A stretch of 64,000 bases of DNA from Paenibacillus shirakamiensis (GCF_017874255.1 NZ_JAGGLD010000001.1:1302001-1366000); one strand, 5' to 3'; positions 17,278 through 26,516 are shown, counted from the stretch's first letter. Notes: a model not told the origin generated them from the sequence alone. Program-made: numbers and translations.

Positions 17278-17365
17278 AAAGTTTAAACCTTTTAACTTAT
17301 ATTCGAAAAAAATGGAATTAAAGTTTAAACCTTTTAACTTTTAAGTTTTAAAAGTTTACTCCTTT
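17278..17365 (+). repeat. Three phased copies of AAAGTTTAAACCTTT upstream of the LacI-led operon
   Basis: Copies start at 17278 (exact), 17320 (exact; the identity extends to 21 bp) and 17351 (two mismatches). Spacings of 42 and 31 bp are close to four and three helical turns, which would place a bound protein on one face of the DNA. The same 15-mer occurs on the opposite strand at 8282-8296. The rest of the 654-bp region 17074-17727 has no convincing gene. Confidence 0.75.
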
Positions 17366-17415
17366 CCTTTTTTCTTTAACTTTCTTCTAAAAGTTGTCTT
17401 TTTCTCTTGAAATGA

Positions 17416-17430
17416 TCTTAAGCGCTTAGA
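17416..17430. promoter_or_regulatory. LacI-family operator-like palindrome
   Basis: TCTTAAGCGCTTAGA is a near-perfect palindrome centred on CG, the usual shape of LacI/CcpA-family operators. It lies upstream of the LacI gene and could be its autoregulatory site; a catabolite-control (cre) role is the alternative, although it departs from the cre consensus at the ends. Confidence 0.5.
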
Positions 17431-17689
17431 AGGAACGTGTCAATAACCCTAATCAGCTATTTTTTTGAGAGTAAATTATGCACATCACAATAAAATTATA
17501 AATATTTTTAAATATTACATTATTAACCAAATGACGCACCGTGTATAGAAGAAAGTTTGGTATGTATATGTAAAACAATTTAAAGGTATACAACAAGATT
17601 AGTTTAAATATGGCTATGCTAATCTATGAGTCCAGTCTCTTTAAGATAACTCCTTTATCTAAAACAAAAAGAAGCATCGTGATAAATTT

Positions 17690-17715
17690 AAAAGCAAGCC
17701 TTAAGGCTTGCTTTT
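17690..17715 (-). terminator. Hairpin downstream of the GH16 gene
   Basis: AAAAGCAAGCCTTAAGGCTTGCTTTT is self-complementary over 26 bp and lies 12 bp past the GH16 stop; on the minus strand the stem ends in GCTTTT followed by AAATTT, so it is a probable but not classical terminator. Confidence 0.65.
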
Positions 17716-17727
17716 AAATATCAGAAG

Positions 17728-18990
17728 TTAGTTCGCTACCGGTTCAAATGTCCATTGGCTTGTCCAGTATGTCTCTGGAACTGCTCCATATTGTACGGCG
17801 CCTGTTAGCCCTTCCGTATGCATGTATTGGCCCGTGTCCCGATTGAGCAGTCTAGTATAACCAGACACGCTTACTTCTTTCCACTGACTCCGCCACGTGG
17901 TAACCGCCACATTTCCGTATTGAACGTTACCTGTAAGATCTTCTGTATGCATATATTCACCTGTTAGACGGTTTTTGTAGCGAATATAGCCATCTGTATT
18001 TTCTTTAGACCACTGTGAGCTGTAATCTGTAGCAGCAGGGGTGCCATACTGTACTTTCCCCGTCTTATCTTTGATGTTCATGTATTGTCCGGTCTGATGA
18101 TTTTTAATTCGATAATAGGAAGTTGGATATCCTCCGTCCTTTTTCCATACGCGAACATAGTCTACATTCCAAGTCTTCGGCCATACATTGTTATGTTCGC
18201 CTGATCCAGCGTCTGTATAAATACCTAGAATCATACCCATTTTCATTTGAGGTGCTTGATTAATCGTCTTATAAAGCTGATTGTCATAATAGAACTTTAA
18301 CTCGGTCGGCGTCCACTCCATACCATAGATATGATATTCTGCAGAAGGTGTTCCACTCGGTACTAAGTCTTCCGAGCCCTCCCAAGAGCTTAAGAAATTA
18401 GGATCTCCCCAGCCGTAGGCCGCAATTCTCCACGTTTGCGGTTTGCTAAAGAACGTTTCGATAATATCAATTTCGGAGTTGCGAGAGTCGCTACTTGTAT
18501 CTTCGGTGCCTACCATCCACCAAGCTTGATGACCTCCTCCTCCCGCATTGGATTCCTTAGCGCGAATCTCGAAATAGCCATATTTCGTACTGTAACCATT
18601 GAAATCAGCTTCATGATGATCGTTCGGCATAGAATAATTGAAGCGGTGCCACCAATCTTTTTCGTAAGTCTGTATACTTGAAATCTTCACGGTACTATCA
18701 TACTGAGGGTTCCAACTCGGCGTATCCGCATCCAGACGTTCCGTTAATACACCTCCCGAAATTGTATATCTAGCTTTGGCATTTTCCCGATTACTAGCCC
18801 AGTGAGGGAGATAATAATCAAGCCATTTGCTACTGCTAAGCGATGTTCCGTTGAATTCATCTTGAAAATCTAAAGTATAGCCGGATTTGGTAACGGGATT
18901 TGCTGGAACATCTGCTGCGAAAACATTTTGAACATGACTAAAGAGCATAAGGAAGATTATAAAACTCCATATAAATCTATTTTTCATCAC
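17728..18990 (-). CDS. Secreted GH16 endo-beta-glucanase-like enzyme with beta-trefoil-like repeats
   Basis: A 420-residue exported enzyme. The signal peptide ends near VFA-AD (residue 25/26). The GH16 domain covers about residues 35-285; the catalytic EIDIIE motif has Glu173, Asp175 and Glu178, and GYFEIRAK is a second landmark. The segment after residue 290 holds three about 45-residue repeats with the pattern TGQYMxxxxxTGxVQYGxxxxxxxSQW, which suggests a beta-trefoil carbohydrate-binding module. The family covers laminarinases, lichenases, agarases and others; the exact glycan cannot be fixed by eye. It follows a lipoprotein gene by 12 nt and is probably co-transcribed. Confidence 0.88.
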   Translation of the reverse strand: MMKNRFIWSFIIFLMLFSHVQNVFAADVPANPVTKSGYTLDFQDEFNGTSLSSSKWLDYYLPHWASNRENAKARYTISGGVLTERLDADTPSWNPQYDSTVKISSIQTYEKDWWHRFNYSMPNDHHEADFNGYSTKYGYFEIRAKESNAGGGGHQAWWMVGTEDTSSDSRNSEIDIIETFFSKPQTWRIAAYGWGDPNFLSSWEGSEDLVPSGTPSAEYHIYGMEWTPTELKFYYDNQLYKTINQAPQMKMGMILGIYTDAGSGEHNNVWPKTWNVDYVRVWKKDGGYPTSYYRIKNHQTGQYMNIKDKTGKVQYGTPAATDYSSQWSKENTDGYIRYKNRLTGEYMHTEDLTGNVQYGNVAVTTWRSQWKEVSVSGYTRLLNRDTGQYMHTEGLTGAVQYGAVPETYWTSQWTFEPVAN

Positions 18991-19002
18991 ATAACCTCTT
19001 TT

Positions 19003-19662
19003 CTATTTCGTGGGAAGATTTGAATTCGGTGCAGATGGTTTTAGAACGAAGGGTCCTTTTTCGATCTTAGTTATTTTCCACGTGCCCCCTTCTTTTTGTA
19101 AATCAACGATTCGGGGTTGTGAATAGGTTTGCCCTTTGATTAACTTGTTCTTAGTCAGATAATCCTGGGAACACTGTTTGATAACGATTTGGCTCTCTGT
19201 CTTGACTCTTACGGTCTTAAGATCCTTGTAGAATGCCATCTCATACCAGCTCAATTGATTCAGTTGAAGGATAATTTGATGGTTCATATACATCTGTTGA
19301 AGTGCAGTGAGGTAACCTTGTTGTTGCAGCACTTGTACAAAAGGCTTCGCATAATATTGAAGTTCACGAGTTGCTTGCAATGAACGATAATCTAAATTAT
19401 CTACAATCTTGGAGTGTTCTGTGATTACTTTGTTTACAGCAACGACATTGGGATCCTGACTATCTAGGCTTTTTATCTTGTTACCGCTTTCATCAATAAC
19501 GAACCATAAAGATTGTCCATCTCGTTCCTGTTGTTCTTTGGAATTCATAGAAGTATTTTTCACGAGAGGCGTCGATGCTTCAACCGTATCGTTTGTGTTA
19601 CACCCTGAGAGGAGTGTGCACGATAAGAGTACAACGATAATTAAGTAATTCCTCAGCTTCAT
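19003..19662 (-). CDS. Lipoprotein of unknown function
   Basis: A 219-residue protein with a lipoprotein signal peptide (LLSGCNTN, Cys21). The mature part has no recognised family; residues about 80-140 are predicted helical and rich in Gln and Leu, and the end (GGTWKITKIEKGPFVLKP) resembles the last strands of NTF2-like or YhdB-type lipoproteins. The ATG follows an AAAGGAGG-type site. It is the first gene of a likely two-gene unit with GH16, so a role in handling the same glycan at the membrane is possible but not shown. Confidence 0.7.
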   Translation of the reverse strand: MKLRNYLIIVVLLSCTLLSGCNTNDTVEASTPLVKNTSMNSKEQQERDGQSLWFVIDESGNKIKSLDSQDPNVVAVNKVITEHSKIVDNLDYRSLQATRELQYYAKPFVQVLQQQGYLTALQQMYMNHQIILQLNQLSWYEMAFYKDLKTVRVKTESQIVIKQCSQDYLTKNKLIKGQTYSQPRIVDLQKEGGTWKITKIEKGPFVLKPSAPNSNLPTK

Positions 19663-19995
19663 GAAGTACCTCCTTTAGATGCGCTTTGTTACTTACCGGC
19701 CGGTGAACTCAGTATATCGGGTCTCTCGGCTTTTGAGTTATCTGATATTTTTACGAAATATAAGGTAATTTAATGTTTTTAACGTTTTTATTTGTTTTGA
19801 TATTCTCTTATTTTTTACATATAGCAAAATATTGAGAGAATAGTAAAATGTAGTTTGGCGAAAGGAAAGTATGCGAGATAGATAAGGTTTTCTATTGTGA
19901 ATTTTTCATATACTGTATTTAAAATGTGTATTATTTTTCATCGTTAGTGCAAAAAGAAAACCACTTTGAAGTGGTTTTCCAGTTATCTGATGAAG
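19663..19995. promoter_or_regulatory. Intergenic region upstream of the lipoprotein-GH16 unit
   Basis: This 333-bp AT-rich region contains the promoter area of the lipoprotein gene and, at its right end, the terminator of the sensor-kinase gene. A short GC-rich inverted repeat (ACCGGCCGGT) lies at about 19696-19705. No gene or known RNA element was seen. Confidence 0.4.
19956..19979 (-). terminator. Intrinsic terminator of the yesNM-like operon
   Basis: GAAAACCACTT and AAGTGGTTTTC pair around a tiny loop, followed on the minus strand by TTTTTG; it lies 17 bp past the sensor-kinase stop. Confidence 0.88.
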
Positions 19996-21702
19996 TTAAT
20001 GACGTAAAGGTAACTTAATTCTAACCTCTGTACCCTCACCAAGCACACTATGAATGGAAATCCCATAAGCTTCGCCGTAATGCAACTGAATTCGGTCGTG
20101 AACGTTGCGGATGCCGTATCCACCTACTTCTGTATTCATCCATCCACCTACTTGCTCCTCGTTCATCCCTTTACCATTATCTTGTACAATAATGAAAATA
20201 TGCTCTGCGTCAATATCGCACTCTACACGAATTACAAGACAGCCCTTGCCTTCTTCACGCTCATCTATTCCATGTACAATGGCATTCTCTACGATTGGTT
20301 GCAGTATAAAATGAATAATCTCATACAAGTAGGCCTCTTCAGGAATGTCATAGACCACCTCGAACTCTTCCTCATGCATGAGTAACTGTATATCTAAATA
20401 AGCCTTAATATTTTGAATCTCATCCTGAATCCGAGTGAACTGCTTCCCTTTGTTCAAGCTGGTTCGGTAGAACCGGGACAGACTATTAGCTACTCTACTT
20501 ATATCCTTTGCATCGACTTGAATGGCTCTCCAGTTAATGATGGATAAAGTGTTATACAAAAAATGAGGATTAATTTGAGCTTGCAGGGCCTTCAATTCTG
20601 CCTCTTTCTCCAGCAGTCTAGCTTGATATACTTCTTCAATTAATTCTCTAATTTTCTTGACCATGTGCGCAAAACTGCGGGTTAATCCACCAATTTCATC
20701 TTTCGCATCCGACTGAATGGGAATATCAAAGTGGCCCGTCTCCACAAGCTGAATCTTCTGACGGAGCTTAAGTATAGGCCTTACTAGGGTGCGTGAGAAC
20801 AACCAGATCATACACATGAGAATCACCAAACATAGAACTATAACGGTACCCGTTGCCGTCAGTATACTATTCGTGTTCACGGTTAACCCTTCTGTCGGAA
20901 CATAATAATAGAATGTCCAACCAGAATGAGGAAGTACACTTTTAGTAAGCAAATAGTCTTGCCCATTCATGCTGAAATTCCTCTTAGACTCCCCGATTAG
21001 CTTACGAACATCAGTCTGCGTAAGATGATTCGCCTCTTGGCCTGTATATACAATTCCTCCGTCTGGCTTAGTGATTAGAATGCCATATTGACCTTGATAC
21101 ACCTGTTCCAAACTCTTGAATAAAAGATCTTCATCCAGACGTACATAAAGTTCACCTGCAAAAGTCGCATTATCGCTTTTTTGTATATTATGTACAGCGA
21201 ACAAGACATCCTTTTCTATATGCCACTGGGTATTTCTACTTTTTCTAGCCTCTTCATACCAAGACTTCCCCTGAACCTGCAGGCTAGGATAGACAAAATT
21301 ACCGATCTGTTTGCCAGTATAATCGGAATAAAAAATAACTTCGCGAATCTCTTGATTAATACTCATGTAATACCAGAGCGTTGGTTCAATATTGTCATTG
21401 AGCTCTTTGGTATATGATAGCAAATCTGGCAATTCACTGGCAGTTACTTTTTTTACAATCGGATTATAGGCCATGAAATCCATAAAGTCCCCGATTTTCT
21501 CCATGCGTTGATCCAAATTCAGTGCAGTCTGGGATACCGTATTGTTCATACTTTCGAGCATTTGTTTTTTCAAGTATCCCTTTGCACTTATGTAAGAATA
21601 CAAGCCGAGAGAAAGAATCGGTATAATGATCATCAGAGCGTAACTAAGCATGAGCTTGCGCCGTAACCCACTATCTCGAAAATAAACGAACAGACGGTTC
21701 AT
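19996..21702 (-). CDS. YesM-type sensor histidine kinase
   Basis: A 568-residue membrane sensor. Two membrane helices (about residues 15-38 and 280-305) flank an extracellular sensing domain. A HAMP region (RPILKLRQKIQLVETGHF) follows, then the His_kinase domain with the phosphoacceptor in QINPHFLYNTLSIINW, and a HATPase with N-box PIVENAIVHG and G1-box DNGKGM. These YesM-family kinases usually respond to extracellular carbohydrate with the help of ABC binding proteins. The ATG overlaps the end of the response-regulator gene by 4 nt. The GH89 operon immediately upstream is its likely target. Confidence 0.93.
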   Translation of the reverse strand: MNRLFVYFRDSGLRRKLMLSYALMIIIPILSLGLYSYISAKGYLKKQMLESMNNTVSQTALNLDQRMEKIGDFMDFMAYNPIVKKVTASELPDLLSYTKELNDNIEPTLWYYMSINQEIREVIFYSDYTGKQIGNFVYPSLQVQGKSWYEEARKSRNTQWHIEKDVLFAVHNIQKSDNATFAGELYVRLDEDLLFKSLEQVYQGQYGILITKPDGGIVYTGQEANHLTQTDVRKLIGESKRNFSMNGQDYLLTKSVLPHSGWTFYYYVPTEGLTVNTNSILTATGTVIVLCLVILMCMIWLFSRTLVRPILKLRQKIQLVETGHFDIPIQSDAKDEIGGLTRSFAHMVKKIRELIEEVYQARLLEKEAELKALQAQINPHFLYNTLSIINWRAIQVDAKDISRVANSLSRFYRTSLNKGKQFTRIQDEIQNIKAYLDIQLLMHEEEFEVVYDIPEEAYLYEIIHFILQPIVENAIVHGIDEREEGKGCLVIRVECDIDAEHIFIIVQDNGKGMNEEQVGGWMNTEVGGYGIRNVHDRIQLHYGEAYGISIHSVLGEGTEVRIKLPLRH

Positions 21703-22463
21703 TTGGGAAGCCCCACCCGTTCACGATACTGGGATGGAGTTAATCCATAGAATGCCTTAAAAGTCATGCCAAAATAAGAGGGATCCGAGAACCCTACCAT
21801 CCGGTAGACATCCACAATTTTATAGTTGCTATGTTCAAGATATTCTCTAGCCTTCTCCATCCGATACTTATTAATATATTTGACTAGACTTACCCCTGTA
21901 GCTTTTTTGAAAATATGACTTAGATAGCTCGGTGTAAGATGAACCTTACCTGCGAGATACTCCAGACCTAGATCATTTGAATATTCTGATTCAATCATCC
22001 GCATCACTTCATCAATGGCGCGCCCCTTCGACGCTGGCTCACGTTCAACCCCCGAATCGACTGAAAAATCAGGCTCTTGCGGCTTACTTTGCAGTGTTAA
22101 CTGGAGCATGGTAGCATTAAGCACTTCTCTGAATTCCTCTTCCTCAATGGGTTTAAGCAAATAATGCGTAACCTGAAGAGAGATCGCTGTTCTTGCATAC
22201 TCAAATTCCCCGTGACCGCTCAGAATAATGACACGAAGATGCGGCAGTAGTGATCGAGCCTCTTTTGCTAGTTGAAGACCATCCATAAAAGGCATCTTGA
22301 TATCCGTAATTAATACATCGCAAGGTTCTTCCTTCAACATGTCCAGCGCTTGTCTTCCATTCCTCGCTTCTCTTATATCCAGAGGCAGCTGACAGCGGTG
22401 AATCAAAAATTTAATACCTTCCCGCTCAATATGATCATCGTCAGCAATAATAAGTCTGTACAT
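21699..22463 (-). CDS. YesN-type response regulator (REC plus AraC HTH)
   Basis: A 254-residue regulator with an N-terminal receiver (IIADDDHIEREG; phosphoacceptor Asp54 in ITDIKMPFMDG; Lys in LLKPIEEEEF) and a C-terminal AraC-type double helix-turn-helix (LSHIFKKATGVSLVKYINKYR; VDVYRMVGFSDPSYFGMTFKAFYGLTP contains the second helix pair). A GGGGGA site precedes the ATG. It is phosphorylated by the overlapping YesM-type kinase. Family members activate neighbouring sugar-uptake operons; inverted and direct repeats upstream of the binding-protein gene at 27.8-27.9 kb are possible sites. Confidence 0.93.
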   Translation of the reverse strand: MYRLIIADDDHIEREGIKFLIHRCQLPLDIREARNGRQALDMLKEEPCDVLITDIKMPFMDGLQLAKEARSLLPHLRVIILSGHGEFEYARTAISLQVTHYLLKPIEEEEFREVLNATMLQLTLQSKPQEPDFSVDSGVEREPASKGRAIDEVMRMIESEYSNDLGLEYLAGKVHLTPSYLSHIFKKATGVSLVKYINKYRMEKAREYLEHSNYKIVDVYRMVGFSDPSYFGMTFKAFYGLTPSQYRERVGLPK

Positions 22464-22517
22464 GGTGTAATTCCCCCTTATCTTATTCTACCAAGCTTAT
22501 CAAAATAAGAATACAAG

Positions 22518-22552
22518 AAACCGTTCTCAGACTTACATCTGAGAACGGTTTT
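22518..22552. terminator. Terminator-like hairpin between GH89 and yesN-like gene
   Basis: AAACCGTTCTCAG and CTGAGAACGGTTT form a 13-bp stem with an internal loop. The T-run is better on the plus strand (GGTTTTTA) than on the minus strand (GGTTTCTTG), so termination of the GH89 operon may be partial. Confidence 0.65.
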
Positions 22553-22577
22553 TACGAATGCGTACATGTCTTCAGCA

Positions 22578-24665
22578 CTATAGATACGTTTGAATTATAT
22601 TCTCTACGATATCTCTTACTGAACCTTCAGGTTCTGTAGGGAAAGGACAATTATATTCCCGAGTCCAATGCTCTTCCCACGTGTACCAATTCGGTTCTAC
22701 AAGGGGTTGATTCATCAATAACGATTGTCTAAGTGCATCGATATAGATGCTCCAACGAGGGGCATAGAAGCTGGACAATAATCCTGACCACTCCCGATGG
22801 GAATAATCATGAAGCTTGATGGAGGAAGATGCTGGACCCCAAAGTGTAATTAAAGTTCGCGCGTTATATTCAAAGTTTCGCTTCTCTTCTTCCGTTCTTC
22901 CTCTGGCTCTGGCCTCTTCCAGCCATGGACCGAGCATGAACTCCTTACGTGTACGAAGCAATTGATCTTGATCTGCTAGCAATTGAAGGAACAGCCTCGA
23001 CTTACACTCGAAATTAGGCACATCCCTTACTTGATAAGCTTCTACCATTTGCTTGTGCTTCTCTCGGGACAGATCTGCTAGTGTCTGCCGGGTCACATCT
23101 ACCAAGTCATACAAATACCCCTCAGAAGTTCCACATGCATCAAAAGCCATATAGAGTTGCCGACAAGCTTCACGGACGTTCTCCACATCATAATGAATAT
23201 ACTTCGGACCCCATGTTGATACGTGTTCAATCTCAAGAGCGGGTCGTGCACAAAGTATGGATTCGGCTGCACCTTGCTGTACACCTTCACTACTATATAC
23301 ACTATCCTTCAACAGGGACCATGCATTATGAGCACTTGCTGGAACCTCTCCATATCTGCGGACAATATATCCTTTAAGCCATTCATTGAGCTCAGGTGTC
23401 TCTTCACCCCAGACCATATCCGCCAGTAAATCGTACATAATGGGATTAGTCCCGATGCCTTCCATGGCCATGCCAACGCCACGCAAGTCTCCAGCACTTG
23501 AATGCTGAATGGCTTCTCGAGGTGCTGTAGCTATCGTATTTAAATTACCATACAGTCCGTTCTTTCCCCCGTAATTCTGAATCATATTCCAAATCCATGG
23601 ATGACCTTGGAAAGCATCTGTCTCTTTCCATGCAGGTTTGGATTCACACCATAAATCTAGAATTAAAGTACGCTGTGTAGAGATAGCCGCAAGCAATTCC
23701 GGCTTCGGATTACCTTCCCAAGCTTGAAGAACCCATATGGCTTGAGAATCATGCTCTAGTAAAGATTGTTCCACTTGCTCAGCATACTGAGCAATGTCTA
23801 CCCCCTCAGCATGGCCCCCTTCGTGAAACGGATCTATGCTGTAATAATGAACATCTGTACCATATAGCGCATGAAGTTCTTCATAATAAATCGACGCTAC
23901 GGGCTTATACATGGGATCATCAGGGAGCAATAAAAATGGGCGATCGAACTCACACCATATCCCTTGGTCAACGGGCGCAGCATTGGCGAACTTGGTTGTG
24001 AAATTCTGAGGTACCATCCCACTGAACCCTTGAACAACAGCTTCTATGCCTAGTTCTTTCATACGATTGCGGATTTTTCGCGCGAGTTCTGCTTGTTCGC
24101 TGTACCACCACTTCGGAAGTGGTCCCCCCCATGAAGTGAGGTTCTGCATCCACTGCCATGCAAAAAAGGCGGGACCACACAAATACTCTGCGATTTCCTG
24201 TTCTGAATAATTCAATCTTAATAGCGTTCGTCTCCATACCTCTTCCTGGCCGGTTACGGTCAGCATCAGATTAATACCATTCATTGACATGAAATCTAAC
24301 TCTTGTTCCCACCGATTCCAATCCCAGAAAGGCATTGAATAGGAATAGGTACAGTAATTCAAATTGTATCGCAGGGAGAATGGAGTTTGTTTGCGTATCG
24401 GTTCATCAAGTATTGGCAAAGGTAATGAAAGTGATAATCGATTGCCACACCAAGACCTATGCAGGTGACATTGATGCTTCAAATACCAGTGAAATCCTGA
24501 GACTAATGCACTCTTTGAAGATCCTCGAATCAGGACAAGATCCTGTATACTTTTTAATTCAAACCAATCCTCGCCCTTATGATTCTCTATCATCTCAAGC
24601 TTAAACTTGGACGACGCTTTGCCTATAACTCGTTCTATTAACGCCTCTATCGCTGGTATGCTCAT
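22578..24665 (-). CDS. GH89 alpha-N-acetylglucosaminidase (intracellular)
   Basis: A 695-residue enzyme that releases terminal alpha-linked GlcNAc. The family core is clear: RYNLNYCTYSYSMPFWDWN, LDFMSMNGINLML, FAWQWMQNLTSWGGPLP and YSIDPFHEGG, which contains one catalytic Glu of the NAGLU family; LWCESKPAW and GVGMAMEGIGTNP are further conserved segments. There is no signal peptide, unlike many bacterial GH89 enzymes, so it acts on imported oligosaccharide. It follows the two permease genes by 46 nt and is the last gene of the binding-protein-permease-GH89 operon. AGGAGG precedes the ATG. Glycans with alpha-GlcNAc ends (mucin, heparin-like or bacterial polysaccharide) are possible substrates. 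Confidence 0.93.
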   Translation of the reverse strand: MSIPAIEALIERVIGKASSKFKLEMIENHKGEDWFELKSIQDLVLIRGSSKSALVSGFHWYLKHQCHLHRSWCGNRLSLSLPLPILDEPIRKQTPFSLRYNLNYCTYSYSMPFWDWNRWEQELDFMSMNGINLMLTVTGQEEVWRRTLLRLNYSEQEIAEYLCGPAFFAWQWMQNLTSWGGPLPKWWYSEQAELARKIRNRMKELGIEAVVQGFSGMVPQNFTTKFANAAPVDQGIWCEFDRPFLLLPDDPMYKPVASIYYEELHALYGTDVHYYSIDPFHEGGHAEGVDIAQYAEQVEQSLLEHDSQAIWVLQAWEGNPKPELLAAISTQRTLILDLWCESKPAWKETDAFQGHPWIWNMIQNYGGKNGLYGNLNTIATAPREAIQHSSAGDLRGVGMAMEGIGTNPIMYDLLADMVWGEETPELNEWLKGYIVRRYGEVPASAHNAWSLLKDSVYSSEGVQQGAAESILCARPALEIEHVSTWGPKYIHYDVENVREACRQLYMAFDACGTSEGYLYDLVDVTRQTLADLSREKHKQMVEAYQVRDVPNFECKSRLFLQLLADQDQLLRTRKEFMLGPWLEEARARGRTEEEKRNFEYNARTLITLWGPASSSIKLHDYSHREWSGLLSSFYAPRWSIYIDALRQSLLMNQPLVEPNWYTWEEHWTREYNCPFPTEPEGSVRDIVENIIQTYL

Positions 24666-24711
24666 TTATTCTAGTCCTCCTGATCTGCTTATCTGTTAAG
24701 TAGGACTTGAA

Positions 24712-25545
24712 TTAGCCCTTAAGTGCCCCAGCAGCTACGCCTTTAATCATGTATTTCTGCATAAAGAGGTAGAAAATAAGAAGCGGGGATACACCTAACA
24801 GAAGCATCGGGAACAAATTGGTCCAGTCTACCGAGAACTGACCGATATTTCGGAATACTTCCAGCAGAATCACATTATGCTCACGAGATTGCAAGAATAA
24901 TAAGGGATTCATGAAATCATTCCATACATTCAGTGTGGTCACTATCGCTACGGTCGCAATAACTGGGGTTAAGAGGGGAAATGCAATTTTCCAAAATGTA
25001 CCCCACACCGAACATCCGTCTATAAATGCAGCCTCTTCCAGCTCAAGCGGGACGGCCGAATGAATAAAACTATGGAATAAGAAGATGGCAATGACGCAGC
25101 CACTCCCAATATTAACAACAATCACGGACCATAAACTGTCCATAATTCCAAGTCCCATAATCAATTTATAGAGACTTACAAGCCCCATTTGGAACGGAAC
25201 CATCATGCCTGCTAAGAACAGATAAAAAAGTACTCGGTGGAATCCATGATTCCGACGAGCTAGACCATAGGCCGCCATAGAAGAGAAAATAATGATACAT
25301 CCTACCGACGTCACCGTGACAATAAGGGTATTCAGTAAAACATGTGGGAACTGCATCACATCCCAGGCTACTTTGTAATTAGCAAAGCTCCAGTTCTCTG
25401 GCAAAGACATAGGATGTAAAGTCGCTTCATCCGGTGTTTTAAAGGTGGTGACAAACAAATAAAATACAGGGATAAAGAATATAGCAGCCAATACAATCAT
25501 CATCAGTTCTACACCGATTTGTCCTGCCCGTCTGCGTTTAATCAT
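24712..25545 (-). CDS. ABC sugar transporter permease (MalG type)
   Basis: A 277-residue permease with six membrane segments. The EAA loop is LELEEAAFIDGCSVWGTFWK and the C-terminus QKYMIKGVAAGALKG is typical of MalG-type subunits. The frame is open to 25563, but the ATG at 25545 has GGGGAGG about 9 nt upstream and overlaps the previous stop by 4 nt (ATGA), so the two permeases are translationally coupled. It forms the membrane channel of the GH89-linked importer. No ATPase gene is present in the operon. Confidence 0.92.
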   Translation of the reverse strand: MIKRRRAGQIGVELMMIVLAAIFFIPVFYLFVTTFKTPDEATLHPMSLPENWSFANYKVAWDVMQFPHVLLNTLIVTVTSVGCIIIFSSMAAYGLARRNHGFHRVLFYLFLAGMMVPFQMGLVSLYKLIMGLGIMDSLWSVIVVNIGSGCVIAIFLFHSFIHSAVPLELEEAAFIDGCSVWGTFWKIAFPLLTPVIATVAIVTTLNVWNDFMNPLLFLQSREHNVILLEVFRNIGQFSVDWTNLFPMLLLGVSPLLIFYLFMQKYMIKGVAAGALKG

Positions 25546-26429
25546 TGAATATTCCTCCCCCATTTACCTAATAGTTTCATCATCACTAGAGTGATAATCA
25601 TGACCACCACAAAGAAGACTACTCCCGACGCGGCTCCTTCATTATAGGCTCCTTCAGTAAACGACGTTTTGATATATGCTGTCATAATCGTTTGGGTTGA
25701 ATTACCCGGGCCTCCATCGGTTAGAGCCATAATAATGTCAAACACTTTAAGTCCACCAATCATAGCGGTTACAGCAACTACATTGACCGAAGGTTGTAAC
25801 AAAGGAAGCGTGACTTTCCAAAATTTTTTCCAAGAAGATGCACCATCTATTTCAGCCGCTTCATACAAATCTTTGGAAATCCCTTGTAAATTCGCTAGGA
25901 AGATAACCATAGCCCAACCTGTCCATTGCCAGAGCTGTGTAAGAACTACGGAGTATAAAGCGAGATTCGCATCTCCCAAAAAGTTGATTTTATCTAAGCC
26001 CAAACCATTCAGGCCTCTATTAATCAGTCCAAAATCAGACGTCGACATCAAATAGTTCCAGAGGAATCCAATAACTAGTGGACTGAATACCGCCGGTAAA
26101 AAAAATACGGATCTCAAAATATTTTTGGTCGCTAACTTTCGGTCAAGGAACACCGCAAGGATAATACCGAGCGCCGTCTGAAATACAGTCATCAAGATAG
26201 CATAGAGTAACGAGTTCTTAAATCCCGCCATTAGTAAGTCGTTATCAAATACTTTGGTGTAATTCTCAAATCCAATAAAGCTAAGATTCGTCATTTGCGC
26301 CACAGAGTAATCTGTAACACTATAATAGAACATCGTTAGAAACGGGTACACGCAAAACAGTACATAAAATATGAGTGCAGGAATAATCAAGATAGAGTAT
26401 TGAAATTCCCTGCCTAATTTTCTTTGCAT
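25542..26429 (-). CDS. ABC sugar transporter permease (MalF type)
   Basis: The 295-residue partner permease. LYEAAEIDGASSWKKFWKVT is the EAA loop and LTDGGPGNSTQTIMTAYIK the C-terminal family signature. The frame extends to 26495, but MQRKLGREFQYS, at 26429, is the normal N-terminus and has GGAG 4 nt upstream with a second GAGGAG behind it. It is 87 nt downstream of the binding-protein gene. The substrate is inferred from GH89: an oligosaccharide ending in alpha-GlcNAc. Confidence 0.92.
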   Translation of the reverse strand: MQRKLGREFQYSILIIPALIFYVLFCVYPFLTMFYYSVTDYSVAQMTNLSFIGFENYTKVFDNDLLMAGFKNSLLYAILMTVFQTALGIILAVFLDRKLATKNILRSVFFLPAVFSPLVIGFLWNYLMSTSDFGLINRGLNGLGLDKINFLGDANLALYSVVLTQLWQWTGWAMVIFLANLQGISKDLYEAAEIDGASSWKKFWKVTLPLLQPSVNVVAVTAMIGGLKVFDIIMALTDGGPGNSTQTIMTAYIKTSFTEGAYNEGAASGVVFFVVVMIITLVMMKLLGKWGRNIQ

Positions 26430-26516
26430 TTCTCTCCACTCCTCTGAAGCTAAGCTGCTGTGACTAACCATCCCCTGAAAGCCACAGCTTGACATCTGCC
26501 CAGCTTATGATCTGCC

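Noticed and set aside
17278-17365. The three AAAGTTTAAACCTTT copies as a CRISPR array
   Set aside because: There are only three short units with unequal spacers and no cas genes; operator sites are the better explanation.
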